A stretch of 64,000 nucleotides of DNA, taken from NCBI GenBank assembly GCA_903813345.2, contig CAIIXF020000012.1, forward strand, positions 11,824,932 through 11,888,931, read 5' to 3'. The notes under the pieces are model-generated. The model saw only the letters and a list, made by a program, of their open reading frames with translations. It ran no database searches and was not told where the DNA came from. Source of the DNA: Owenia fusiformis. Lineage: Eukaryota; Annelida; Polychaeta; Sabellida; Oweniidae. Shown here one piece after another: positions 37,443-48,900 of this stretch (the first letter of the stretch is position 1; the number at the start of each line of letters is the position of its first letter). Made by a program: the position numbers and the translations under genes.

Positions 37443-40400
37443 TTACAGTTCCGGAACTGAAACGTGACCGTACGGTACTGTTGGAAAATGGTTGTGGTGT
37501 AGTTTTGATAGAATATCCATCACATCTTCCATGTCCTGCTTAAACAACATAAACGATTCCATCTTAGACGGTAAGTGTCCATTTTCAATCAAATTCCTAA
37601 TAATTCTGATATAACCATGTTTATTTGTCATTCGAATGAGACAGATGGCATGCCTTGCTCTGTGTTGCAATGAGAGTTTTGATTCCTTACGCAATGTGTC
37701 TAGCTGACGAGATGCTTCATTTTGTTGATATTTGGTCGTGTTATCATTTAATGACATAAGTTTCTCATAACGCTCATCTTTTGCACCGTATATTGTAAGG
37801 GTACAATACAATTCCATGTTTGAAGGATTGGATATCAAAGAAAGGGCTGTATTTCCAGAATAATCGTTAACGTTGACGTCTGCACCATGGTGAATGAGAG
37901 TACGACAGCATGCCTCGCTTTTGTTCTCAACAGCGCACATTAATGCAGTTTTCCCGTATTTGTCACAAACATTGACGTTTGCACCATAGTCAATAAGAGT
38001 ACGCCAACATTCCTCACTATTGTTCCGTGCAGTGTACATCAATGCAGTCTCCCCGACCTTGTCACTAGCGTTGACGTTTGCACCATAGTCAATAAGAGTA
38101 CGCCAACATTTCTCACGATTGTTCCGTACTGCGTACATCAATGCAGTCCTTCCGTACTTGTCACTAACATTGACATTTGTACCATGACCAATAAGAATTC
38201 GACAACATTCTTCACTTTTGTTTTCAACAGCGTATATCAATGCAGTCTTTCCGTACTTGTCACTAACATTGACATTTGCACCATGACCAATAAAAATTCG
38301 ACAACATTCCTCGCTCTTAATCTCTTCACTCTTGTTTTCAACAGCGTATATCAATGCAGTCTTTCCGTACTTGTCACTAACATTGACATTTGCACCATGA
38401 CCAATAAGAATTCGACAACATTCTTCACTTTTGTTTTCAACAGCGTATATCAATGCAGTCTTTCCGTACTTGTCACTAACATTGACATTTGCACCATGAC
38501 TAATAAGAGTTCGACAACATTCCTCGCTCTTAATCTCAACAGCGTGCATCAATGCAGTATTCCCGACCTTGTCACTAGCGTTGACGTCTGCACCATGTTC
38601 AATAAGAGTACGACAACATTTCTCACTATTGTTCCGTACAGCGTACATCAATGCAGTCTTCCCGACCTTGTCACTAGCGTTGACGTCTGCACCATGTTCA
38701 ATAAGAGTACGACAACATTCTTCATTGTCGTTCTCAACAGAGAACATCAATACTGTCTTACTGTACGTGTCACCAGTATTGACGTCTGCACCATGTTCAA
38801 TAAGAGTTCGACAACATTCCTCGCTCTTAATATCAACAGCGTGCATCAATGCAGTATTCCCGACCTTGTCACTAGCGTTGACGTCTGCACCATGTTCAAT
38901 AAGAGTACGACAACATTTCTCACTATTGTTCCGTACAGCGTACATCAATGCAGTCTTCCCGACCTTGTCACTAGCGTTGACGTCTGCACCATGTTCAATA
39001 AGAGTACGACAACATTCTTCATTGTCGTTCTCAACAGAGAACATCAATACTGTCTTACTGTACGTGTCACCAGCATTGACGTCTGCACCATGTTCAATAA
39101 GAGTACGACAACATTTCTCACTATTGTTCCGTACAGCGTACATCAATGCAGTCTTCCCGACCTTGTCACTAGCGTTGACGTCTGCACCATGTTCAAAAGG
39201 AGTACGACAACATTTCTCACTATTGTTCCGTTCAGCGTACATCAATGCAGTCTTCCCAGACTTGTCACAAGCGTTGACGTCTAAATCATGGTCAATAAGA
39301 GTACGACAACATTTCTCACTATTGTACTGTCTAGGGTACCTCAATGCAGTCCAACCCATGCCATCAACATAGACCTTTGCACCATAGTCAATAAGAGTAC
39401 GCCAACATTTCTCACGATTGTTCCGTACTGCGTACATCAATGCAGTCTTCCCGACCTTGTCACGAACATTGACATATGCACCATGTTCAAGAAGAATTTG
39501 ACAGCATTCTTCACTATTGTTCTGCACAGCGTACAATAATGCAGTCATCCCGTACTTGTCATTAGCATTGACGTTTGCACCATAGTCAATAAGAGTATGA
39601 GTACAATCTTTACTATTGTTCTCTACAGCGAACATCAATGCAGTCGTCTTGGACTTGTCACAAGCGTTGACGTCTGCACCATAAGCTATAAGAGTACGAC
39701 AACATTCTTCATTGTCGTTCTCAACAGAGAACATCAATACTGTCTTACTGTACGTGTCACCAGCATTGACGTCTGCACCATACTCAATAAGAATACTGCA
39801 ACATTCTTCACTATTTTTCTCTACAGCGTACAGAAATGAAATTTTCCCGTATTTGTCATTAATCTTGACGTTTGCACCATAGTCAGTAAGGATACGCCAA
39901 CATTCTTCACTATTTTTTTCTACAGCGTACATCAGTGCAGTCTTTCCGTACTCGTCGCGTACATTGACGGCTGCACAATGGTTCATAAGAATTCGCGATA
40001 AGACCTCCCTTCTGTTCTCTAGCGCATCCATCAATGGAGTCTCCCCTTTTGCACCATGGCCGCTCAGAATACGCCGTAATTCCTGTCTTACATTGACGTC
40101 GACACGATGGCCAATAAGAGAATACCAACTTTTATTTTGCATTTTCTCTACCTCAACAATCAATGCAGTCTTCTTGATGTTATTGTCCAACAATGCGCTG
40201 ACACACGAATTGTTATTTTTTGCAGTAGCCACAATCAGTGCAGATTGTCCATTTTTATTAACAGCATTAACATCCGCACCATTCTTTTGTAACAACTGGA
40301 CTATCTCTCTGTGTAAATCGATATTGTTTTCGACAGCCCAAAGTATTACATTCTTGAGACAACTGCATGCTGCTGAATGGAATGATGAATTCACTAGAGT

Positions 40401-40481
40401 TGCTCTTAAATTTCTATATTCAGCACCTTTAATTAACGCATCTTTAATATCCCGTTCGAGCCGACTGTGATATGGATCCAT
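37443..40481 (-). CDS. Ankyrin-repeat protein with C-terminal SOCS-box-like motif, intronless
   Basis: A 1012-residue single-exon protein starting at the ATG at 40481. About 25 ankyrin repeats cover roughly residues 65-890. Most are exactly 33 residues with the core GADVNxxDKxGKTALMYAV and a Cys-Cys before the second helix; the first few are more diverged. From residue 937, SLQHRARHAI followed by a GHLPSKMESFMLF segment fits a BC box and Cul5 box, although the usual BC-box Cys is Ala. That points to an ASB-like substrate receptor of a Cullin-5 ubiquitin ligase. The central repeats are nearly identical at DNA level. TATA-like TTTATAG lies about 75-80 bp upstream. The target is unknown. Confidence 0.85.
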   Translation of the reverse strand: MDPYHSRLERDIKDALIKGAEYRNLRATLVNSSFHSAACSCLKNVILWAVENNIDLHREIVQLLQKNGADVNAVNKNGQSALIVATAKNNNSCVSALLDNNIKKTALIVEVEKMQNKSWYSLIGHRVDVNVRQELRRILSGHGAKGETPLMDALENRREVLSRILMNHCAAVNVRDEYGKTALMYAVEKNSEECWRILTDYGANVKINDKYGKISFLYAVEKNSEECCSILIEYGADVNAGDTYSKTVLMFSVENDNEECCRTLIAYGADVNACDKSKTTALMFAVENNSKDCTHTLIDYGANVNANDKYGMTALLYAVQNNSEECCQILLEHGAYVNVRDKVGKTALMYAVRNNREKCWRTLIDYGAKVYVDGMGWTALRYPRQYNSEKCCRTLIDHDLDVNACDKSGKTALMYAERNNSEKCCRTPFEHGADVNASDKVGKTALMYAVRNNSEKCCRTLIEHGADVNAGDTYSKTVLMFSVENDNEECCRTLIEHGADVNASDKVGKTALMYAVRNNSEKCCRTLIEHGADVNASDKVGNTALMHAVDIKSEECCRTLIEHGADVNTGDTYSKTVLMFSVENDNEECCRTLIEHGADVNASDKVGKTALMYAVRNNSEKCCRTLIEHGADVNASDKVGNTALMHAVEIKSEECCRTLISHGANVNVSDKYGKTALIYAVENKSEECCRILIGHGANVNVSDKYGKTALIYAVENKSEEIKSEECCRIFIGHGANVNVSDKYGKTALIYAVENKSEECCRILIGHGTNVNVSDKYGRTALMYAVRNNREKCWRTLIDYGANVNASDKVGETALMYTARNNSEECWRTLIDYGANVNVCDKYGKTALMCAVENKSEACCRTLIHHGADVNVNDYSGNTALSLISNPSNMELYCTLTIYGAKDERYEKLMSLNDNTTKYQQNEASRQLDTLRKESKLSLQHRARHAICLIRMTNKHGYIRIIRNLIENGHLPSKMESFMLFKQDMEDVMDILSKLHHNHFPTVPYGHVSVPEL
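38542..39135 (-). repeat. Two copies of a 297-bp higher-order unit in the ankyrin array
   Basis: The three-repeat block starting GCGTGCATCAATGCAG recurs after exactly 297 bp (38542 and 38839), with only a few changes. Each block codes for three 33-residue ankyrin repeats of the types DKVGNT, DKVGKT and DTYSKT. A related DTYSKT repeat recurs near 39730. Confidence 0.85.
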
Positions 40482-40689
40482 TGTCGTGATTTTGATGTCA
40501 AAACGTTTGTCGATGTCAAAGGCATTGAATGCACGTTCGATTTGTCATCATCTATAAATAAATGTGTAATACACAATAACCAGATTATTATTGGAATAAG
40601 TACGTGAATAGTTCGTTTTCAATCAAAGAATAACAAGGCACAGGGTGAACAATATCGACCCACAAAGCTACAGTTCTTGAACATCTCAC

Positions 40690-41220
40690 CATGTCAGTCA
40701 TACCTTTTAGTGATTTTCCTGAAATCGTGATGACACAATTTATCTAAAAATTACCGAAATGGCCATCAGAATGCAAGATGGCCACGGAAAAGTTAATCAG
40801 CTATAGAACTTCTTACCATGTGTAAAAATTTGAAGTTATTATGTCAAGTGATTTTCCTGGAATCTCGATGACAAAATTTATCTAAAAACCTCCAAAATGG
40901 CCGCCAGAATGCAGATGGCCGCCGAAAAGTTAATCAGCTCTAGCACTTCTTACCATGTAACGTGTGTAAAAGTTTATTCCGTTAAGCTGTTTTCCTGAAG
41001 CTCTAGCACTTCTTACCATGTAACATGGCTAAAAATTTGAAGTGGTTTTCCTGGAATCGCGACATAATGACAAGATTTATCTAAAAACTTCCAAAATGGC
41101 CGCCAGAATGCAAACTGGTCACCGAAAAGTTAATCAGCTCTAGACCTTCCTACCATGTAAAATGTGTAAAAATTTGTAGTAATTCTGGTAAGTGGTTTTC
41201 CTGGAATCGCGATGACAATT
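40690..41220 (+). repeat. Minisatellite of about 140-150 bp upstream of the ankyrin gene
   Basis: Units start with AGTGATTTTCCTGGAATC at about 40709, 40847, 41041 and 41191, with a partial unit near 40985. Each unit contains AAAATGGCCGCCAGAATGC, GAAAAGTTAATCAGCTCTAG and TTCTTACCATGTAA. Identity is moderate. The array lies 200-700 bp upstream of the ankyrin start codon. Confidence 0.8.
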
Positions 41221-41587
41221 AAAGTGAGACGCCGCCACCGCCCGCCCCCCTACCCGTCAAACCAACGACGAAATCTCAATCCAACCTAACACGTAGAATA
41301 TGTATGTGATGTTTACTTTCCACCTCAAAACTCTAATTATCTGATTTTAAAATCAGCTGTAGAAAATCAAATAAAAAATTATGATACTCTGGAGAAATTA
41401 TAACTATTGGAGATTTCAGCGCTCGAACTTCTAATTTAGATCTAGATATTTTTTAAGATTATTATTTCCATGTCGTGATACTCGTTCTCTCGATCATTGG
41501 TCAATTAGATACCATGTGACTAAAATATATAGAGGTATTCCTTGTATCCCTGCTTAGAAAACGTGTGAAGAGTGTATTCACTAAAAA

Positions 41588-41637
41588 TGACGTCATTTTA
41601 ATTGAATAAATAGTGGTATTCACTAGAAATGACGTCA
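41588..41637. promoter_or_regulatory. Two perfect CRE-type sites
   Basis: TGACGTCA occurs at 41588-41595 and 41630-41637, each inside a short repeat GTATTCACTA(A/G)AAATGACGTCA. They lie 1.1 kb upstream of the ankyrin gene. CREB/ATF binding is an inference; a duplicated 40-bp unit explains their spacing. Confidence 0.35.
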
Positions 41638-42221
41638 CATCACTGAATTCCCGGGAATTTAGTAAAAAGTATTTTTATCCGATAGGCTATCACAGACGGT
41701 GACGTTGTATCACGAAGTCGTCCCAAGAAAAGGTTCAATACTGTGTCACAAACGCGGGATCAAAATGTCAACTAATGAAAGCACGAAGATTATGGACTTT
41801 AACATGGAAGATCCAAATCTAATTGTTATAGTTAATGAAAACACAGAATGAAATCCTGCGCTTATATATTATATACATTTATATAAATGGTGTGACAGAG
41901 ATCGGGCTGTGGTGAATACACCTTCAGAAATATATACAGATATTCAACTCCACAGAATTCAATATTTGTATATGATTATAACAACCACTTATCAGCAATT
42001 GATATTCAGTTAAAGAAAGACTCAAAATTAATCGGCATGAAATATTTTCAATACAATTATGCGATACTGCCAACTTTACTGAATGGTAGGAAATCAAGAG
42101 ATTATTAATGTGAACAAAACAACTATAATTTTATATTTATTGGATCAAGTTCTGTTTTACCATCAGTCTGTTATTTCTGCTGAATCTTAGTCGATAGCAT
42201 ATGAAGCGACAAAGATAGAAG

Positions 42222-42463
42222 CAGGGGCGGATCTGGGAATCAACAAGGGGGGGGGGGGGCAAATTTCCGGTCAGAGAAAAAAAGTTCCGCGCTTAAACCC
42301 AAAAGTGGGCCCTTTCGAGGCCCATTTTCTTCAAATTTTGGCCTGAAATAAAAAATAAGGCCTAAAAAGGCCCAGTTACGACCAAAAAGGCCCACTTTTG
42401 GGGTCTTTATGCCTTTTTTTGGCCCAATTGTTTTTCTGGGGGCGCCCCCCAGATCCGCCAGTG
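42222..42463. mobile_element. hAT-like MITE with 5-bp target duplication (CAGGGGCGGATC family)
   Basis: The left end CAGGGGCGGATCTGGG and the right end, inverted CACTGGCGGATCTGGG, bound 242 bp rich in GGCCC and CCAAAAAGGCCCA blocks. The direct flanks are AGAAG on both sides (42217-42221 and 42464-42468). A G12-13 run follows the left end. No coding capacity. Confidence 0.85.
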
Positions 42464-43408
42464 AGAAGTATTTATGAGACTAAGTTATTCAACAACTTAC
42501 CGAACAAGTGCGAACAGACGATTGTACTTGTGTTCCACAAAATTGTTTTGTTCCTTATCTCGTGGTTCAATCCGAGATTACATTATTAACTCAAATATGT
42601 TCGAAAACCACCGGTTATATCATTTTAAATATGATATACGTAATAACATGTCCTGAATAACTCTGGTCAATATGATATTTTCCTTGGCCAATATAATATT
42701 TTCTGTAAGAATAGAATTGATATCCTTCCCTCATAAATAACCTCTATTTATCCTCCATTCCAGTCTCTGGTATAGCTAATTTGAATATTAATTTTCTGTT
42801 GATTAATTTTTTTATGAATTGCATCATTACCAATTGCATCATCTGAAGCACTTTTCATAGAAGTTAACTGTGACTAAGTATATCAGGAATGTGATATAGT
42901 AACCGTCATACTTTGCTACTCACGTAAGAATATATGATATACTGGAGTCACATGATAAGAAAGTGTCGGAATTGTGGGACATGTCCTCCTCTTAGAGGAT
43001 CGAATGTTGATATTTTAAATGATGGTACGAAGTGATGACACCACTCACTATCCTACTTGAAATTCATGAATAGCCTAATCAACTCTAACCGCACTGGGGA
43101 GATCTATTTGCCCAACCTTTGGAGAGGTGTAAATATAGAGTTTTTTTAAAGATAAGATCAAAGGTTGAATGGTTAATTCTACTGGCGAGATCACATATAA
43201 ATTATCATTAATTACAACGGTTTAAAAATTATCTGAGTACAAAATTCTTCGAAGGAGGTGGAGGTGACTTCATTTCCAATTCTGTGTATCAGTCCTAACC
43301 ATAGCCAAATAAGGCGTGTAACTCTTTTTTCTCATAGTTTGTGCATTTTGATCGAAAAAATCGTGTAATAAGAACAGGTAGAGTAGCGGACTCGTTCCTA
43401 AAATAGCA

Positions 43409-43605
43409 CAGGGGCGGATCTGGGAACAAAATTTACTAAAACATATTTACGCGAAAAATATATTTGGGCCCCTAAAACCCCAAATGGACACGAAGTATGA
43501 AAATTCCAGGCCAATTTTTTGAAAATTTAGCCTAAGATTAAAAAATAAGGCCCAAAGCAATGCCCAATTTAACATAGAGACAAGCCTGAAATACTTTAAA
43601 TAGCA
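43409..43605 (+). mobile_element. Decayed copy of the CAGGGGCGGATC family
   Basis: The left end CAGGGGCGGATCTGGGAAC and the interior TTTGGGCCCCTAAAACCCC and AAAAATAAGGCCCAA are recognisable. The right end could not be placed. Confidence 0.6.
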
Positions 43606-44204
43606 TATGGCCCTTAGACGAATGCACAGTATGAGGTTGTTTTCCCAATGAACAAAAAACGAAATGGTAAATTGTCATGAATTTTGGGTTTTCGTTTTTG
43701 CAATAATTCTTTTAAAATCGTGCAACGTTTTTCCAAATTTGTTATATATTTTTCATTTAACTCCATTCTAAACATCTTTCAAAAGTACACTTCCATTCTA
43801 AAACAGTCAAAAGTTGCATGATCGGTTGTAGGTTCATGCTACGACGTTTTAAATATGATTCACATGAGTACAAAAGACATGTCCTTGCAGATTTTTAAAA
43901 GACTGTAAATGTAGGTAATTTTTTTCATTAAATTGTTATTTGTTTTTAAATTCAAAGTATCTACGCTATGCTACATATTTGTTTTTTTCAAATTTCCGGC
44001 TCCACCCTGCTCTATTACAAGTACAGGACCTATCTTTTAAGAGTTATAATGACTTATTTTCAAAAATATGACACTACGAGTTCAATGCAACAAAATAAAT
44101 AGCCCTTTCTAAAAACTATTTCCGATTGAATGAAGTTCTCGATCACGAATATTAAGTAATTAACTCTAGCTGATACTTGACAGGGGCAGAACTAAAAATC
44201 AACA

Positions 44205-44285
44205 TTGAAAACTACATGCAAAATGTCACAAATAGCTATTTGGCACAGACGCCGACCTCCAAACACCGTCCACAAAAAAGTTGGA
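44205..44285 (+). repeat. CACCTGCC repeat family, diverged copy
   Basis: CTACATGCAAAATGTCAC, then a CAGACGCCGACC block and GTCCACAAAAAAGTTGG, as in the copies at 32.3 and 56.6 kb. Confidence 0.55.
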
Positions 44286-44769
44286 GACAATATCAATGTT
44301 CTTCAACAAAATTAAAGTGTGCCAAAATGAGAAGTTCCTCCTTTTATTACTTGTGCTCACTAATGGAATTTTTGGGTCAGTTTTTAAGAAAACGAAGGTC
44401 CATTTTATAAGAGAAACGCTGTATGTTCTGTATAAGAGGACAATATCAGTCTATCAGATTCCATATGATTAGTGTCCCACGTTGTGATCTGAAGTAACAC
44501 GTGTAAAGATAAAAGACAATGGATAGTACTATGGAACAGTATTCAATGAAGTTCTTCAAAATAAGCTCTGTGATTTATTATTTACTTACATGTACACACT
44601 TCATCGTTCAGTGTTATTATTGCATAATATATAATCATTGGTCCTCATTCCAAGGTCATATTCAAAAATGAATACCATATTTTATTTACTGACACCCGTA
44701 CCCCCCTCGGTCCTAGTCCTCTATAGCTGCAAATAAATGTGCTCTCATTTATACTATAAAATAAATAAT

Positions 44770-44885
44770 AGACAAGGCATTCACATATGTGTCACTATCT
44801 GCCATATGTTACAGATGCCGAACTCCAAACGCCGACCGCCGCCTGCCGAAGACCGTCTACAAAAAAGTGGCACATCAATATCTTT
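44770..44885 (+). repeat. CACCTGCC repeat family copy
   Basis: CAAGGCATTCACATATGTG, TCTGCCATATGTTACAGATG and a run of GCCGACCGCC units, ending CTACAAAAAAGTGGC. Confidence 0.6.
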
Positions 44886-45256
44886 GAATCAGTCCATATA
44901 AACTAGTGGGTGCTGGCATATATGTTAACTCAGATTTTTAATGAGCTTGAATAAGAAGTGACGTGTCATTGTGTTGTTTTCATCCATATGCCTGTCATTA
45001 TATTATGAGAATTTGATTTAAACCTCCAATGTACATCTTCGTTTATTTTGCTCCCTTCTGTCGCTAAACGTTATGGAGACTGAGCATGCGAAGATCCCAA
45101 TGTAATCGACTTTCCTTTTTTTGCCACTCCGGCCATTATATTTTTGTAACAACTCTTGCTGTACGTTGCAACTACTCACCCAGGACCATGTTACTTTTCC
45201 CAATTGTCAATGTATGGATTTACCATGATCCACTTTTCAATTTTCGTCACTATGGC

Positions 45257-45697
45257 AATAACGCAGATGCGAGTAGGTAGTTACCAGATTCACCACCAGG
45301 TGGCTCGTTCGTGTCAGATAGCATGGCGGGTATAGGAGAAAGTTCCCTTAAACTTAAATCACATCTGTTTTAATGATTCAATTTTCATATAACCCTTATG
45401 TATCTAATAGTTATGCAAACTGAAATATGTCCAGTAAAAGAAAATGTTATCTATCCAATACAAGAAAAGATATTTCACTTTTTGTGATTTTGTATCATGG
45501 GGTATATGGGGAATCAACCCGAACAAGAAGTCACATTTTCAAAAAAAATTAAATTTTCAAAGTTGATAAACAATTTTCGAAACCATATTTCTAGATGTAC
45601 TTTTACATGCAGATTTCAAATATGACATCACTTTGACTGAATTTTGAATATTTAATGACGTAAATCAAGATTATTTCTACTCGCACCTAGTCTATTA
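45257..45697 (+). mobile_element. 441-bp MITE carrying a CTCF-like core, copy 2
   Basis: The second copy of the element at 28235-28676, in the same orientation, with the same AATAACGCAGATGCGAGTAG start and TCTATTA end. The CTCF-like core CCACCAGGTGGC is at 45293-45304. It lies a few hundred bases beyond the stop codon of the TBC gene, on the 3' side of that gene. Confidence 0.85.
45293..45304 (+). promoter_or_regulatory. CTCF-like core motif in MITE copy 2
   Basis: CCACCAGGTGGC, identical to the motif in copy 1, although adjacent positions of the two MITEs differ. It falls between the ankyrin gene and the 3' end of the TBC gene. Function is inferred only. Confidence 0.4.
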
Positions 45698-45915
45698 TAT
45701 ATTGTTACTCTTGCTGTAAATTGCAACTCCTCTCGCTGAACCATGTCACTTTTTCCACTTGTCATTATTGCTATTCAGTCTAATCAGTATATGGATTTGC
45801 CATGATCCACTTTTTGATTTTTATCACTGAGACTGGCTACTAGATAGTATTGTTGATGCCTTTGCAGAACCATATCGATTTTCCCACTTGATAATGTTCC
45901 TAATTTGTCTTCTCT

Positions 45916-48900
45916 TCAACGGGGTTCTCTCTCTTCTAGCATTCGTTTGATAACACTCATAAGTTGGTCAGCTTTCTCTTGGCGCTCCTCTTCAGTAAGA
46001 GATTCAAACTCCCCACTTCTCAATGGGTGTCCAAATACCTCCATCTGAAAGAACAACAGTGCAGTAAATAATTAATAAATAGCAGTTACAATATTGAACA
46101 TTCACACATCCATATAGCTACAAGCTAGGCAAGGTGTGTCCAAATCAACCAACTGCATTCCGTTATATATCCATATGTTATATACGCATTTGTTGTATGG
46201 TTGTTAAGGTGAAGAGAATGAAATTGATGATTTGCCAACCTGACCTTTGCAAAAAAAATTCATTGAAAATATGTTATTTTAATGATTTCGTATCTTTTAG
46301 GTGATTTTGTAGAAAATATTTTGCAATGTGTGAAAAGAATTTAAGCCCAAGACTCAATGCATTATGGCTCCTGTATTCCACTCATGCTTTGTTTCCTTTA
46401 CTTTGCATTCCCGATGCATAGTCGTTCAATGAATTGAAAAAACACCTTCAATGGAATGATTCAACACGCAAGGCACTGAGTTCAGGGCTTAAATCCTTAA
46501 ATCATGCATTCAGTATCCAGCATATGTTAACAGGATAAGTACAGAATCCATTACTTGAACAATTCATCATAGGACAACAGGGCAAGTTATGCATTCATGA
46601 CAGTATTTGAACATTGGGTAAGTGATTTATTCATTAATTGAACCATCTAATATAGACCTAAACAACCTAACATAGACACATAACTTACCTCAGCAGCTTT
46701 AACATCTCTCTGATGTGCTTTAATTTGACGTTTTGTCTCTGAATCTAGATGCCTCCTATCAGCACCATCAGCATGACATACTGAAAATATAGCAAAACAG
46801 TAAGCATTTTGGTTAACACTTACTTTTTACTTTGACATGACCTAATTCTTTTAAACACAATATACGCTCTGCGTCAAATCATTATATAACTTGTCTGTTA
46901 ATATTTTGAAAGTAACAATAAATAGTTAACAAGAAAAAACAAATACATTAAAACGACTGACTGAGATTTTGTGACAAATGGCACAGTACAAAACCACCAT
47001 TAGGCCTATATCATTAATGTTAAAAAGTAGTCATTTCGATTCTTATGAAATATTGAGCAAGAAAACAGTTGTTTATGAATAAGTATATACAGTACAATAT
47101 CAATTTAGTCTTTCTTTACCTTTATTTACACTAACAGCTATCCTCTTAAGGAAGTCGAGTACAACATCTGCTGTTTGCTCTTTCTTGGGTTTTGTTGGCG
47201 TTGGTGTTTTTAGCCTCTCATTGGCCCATGCCTGAACAGGCGTGACAGCAAAGTTGGATGCAGGGGAGGGAGGAGGGGGGATCAAATAGCGACTGAAATA
47301 TTTAAATAAATTTTCAACATCATTTCTTTATATATAAAAGAAGTAGGATACCTATTAAGAGAGGCGTGTGACCTTTGCCTCCAATACCTCTAAGTTCTTC
47401 TAATTGTGCAAATATGTAATACTCAGATTATAGTACTGTTATCTTTGACAGTTTGACCTTTTAATGCTTTGAGCTTAGGTAACCTTAGAATGGGTGTATA
47501 TATTTTCAGAGTGCCTTAATATGCTGACCCATGATATTTTAGATTAGCTTGATCGAGAAATTGATATTCTGTGGCCTTTGTAGTTTTGGGTGACGTGATC
47601 CTTGAAGTGAAAATTATGGTTATTAAATTATTATTATGACTTGAAGGCAACCTTTGACCTTGGTGCCCCATCCTATACATTGAATTAGCCAGTGTCCCTT
47701 CAATTTTTAAGCATGACCTTGAAGCAACCATTGACCTCTAATGACAGAATGCAAGTTTATTTAACAGCTGAGTAATCACAGTCATGCTCCATCATATTTG
47801 ATAAAAACTGATTGTTCCTCACCTGTAAGTGGACTGTACGCTGTATATAGATGGATTGGGAGATTTCTGAAAGTAAATTAAAAGTACCATTTGCATTTCA
47901 CTATATTCGTTTTCTTCAAAGAGTGAGTTTTGCTTACATTCCGTTATCTCTTTTGTCGTACAGTACAATGCAATACAGTACACTAGACTACAGTACACTG
48001 TAGTGTGCAAAAATTAAATCAAACATTTAACTTTTTTATTGCTTCTTGTATACACTGGAATATTATTCAAAATACAAAAAATAAATACAATGCAAAGAAA
48101 GCAAACTTTCAACCAAGGAGGGGGATAACATCAAAGTAAAATAAGCGGGTCCAAAACATAAGGTACCATGGTATGAAAAAAAGTATTGGAAATTAATAAA
48201 CATCCATGTACTGTACTGTACTTGATCATGTCAGGCCCCTAGCCAGGGGGGGGCTCTCTTTTCAAAGAATTCCAGGGGGGTTCACATTGAAGCAAAATCA
48301 CTTGAAAATTGCTCAGAATTGTCAAAAAATGACAAAACATCTCAAATCCCCCCTGGCTATGGGCCTGCATGTACATGTGTCATACATTACCATTTTCTTT
48401 GGCAAATCAGCTGTTTTTCTATTCTTCAGGTCATTAATTTCTCTTTGAAGGTCTTCTATCTTTTGAGCTGCTACCCTTTCTGCCTCTTGTCTTCTGCGTC
48501 GCTCCTGAAAAAGGATGTCAGAAGTGTCAGGAGCATAGCCAAGATTTTTTATGAAAGTATTCAAGTGAAAGAAATTAATGTTTTCCAAAGCATTTAATTT
48601 TACTCATTTTTGCACCTAATATGAATATATTTTCAAATATTTACCACTGGAAAGAGGAAAGATTTTTTCAGACACTAAACTGCACTATGAATGTATGCAT
48701 TATGAATGTATGCACTATGAATGTACCTGATCAATGAGATCTTCTAGATGCATTCGCTCCTTGGCTGCAATTCTCCTTGCATCAGCTCCTGATCCATCTC
48801 TAAAAACAGTAAACAATTCTTTAAATCGTATTCCCATAAGGTCCCATCTAACAATATATATATAATATAACTCTTGAAAGCAATATTTCTTAAACTTTAG

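Noticed and set aside
38184-39839. Long plus-strand frames (up to 366 codons) opposite the ankyrin gene
   Set aside because: They repeat with the 99-bp ankyrin period and exist only because the sense repeat has no stops in these antisense frames. They show no domain and no start context.
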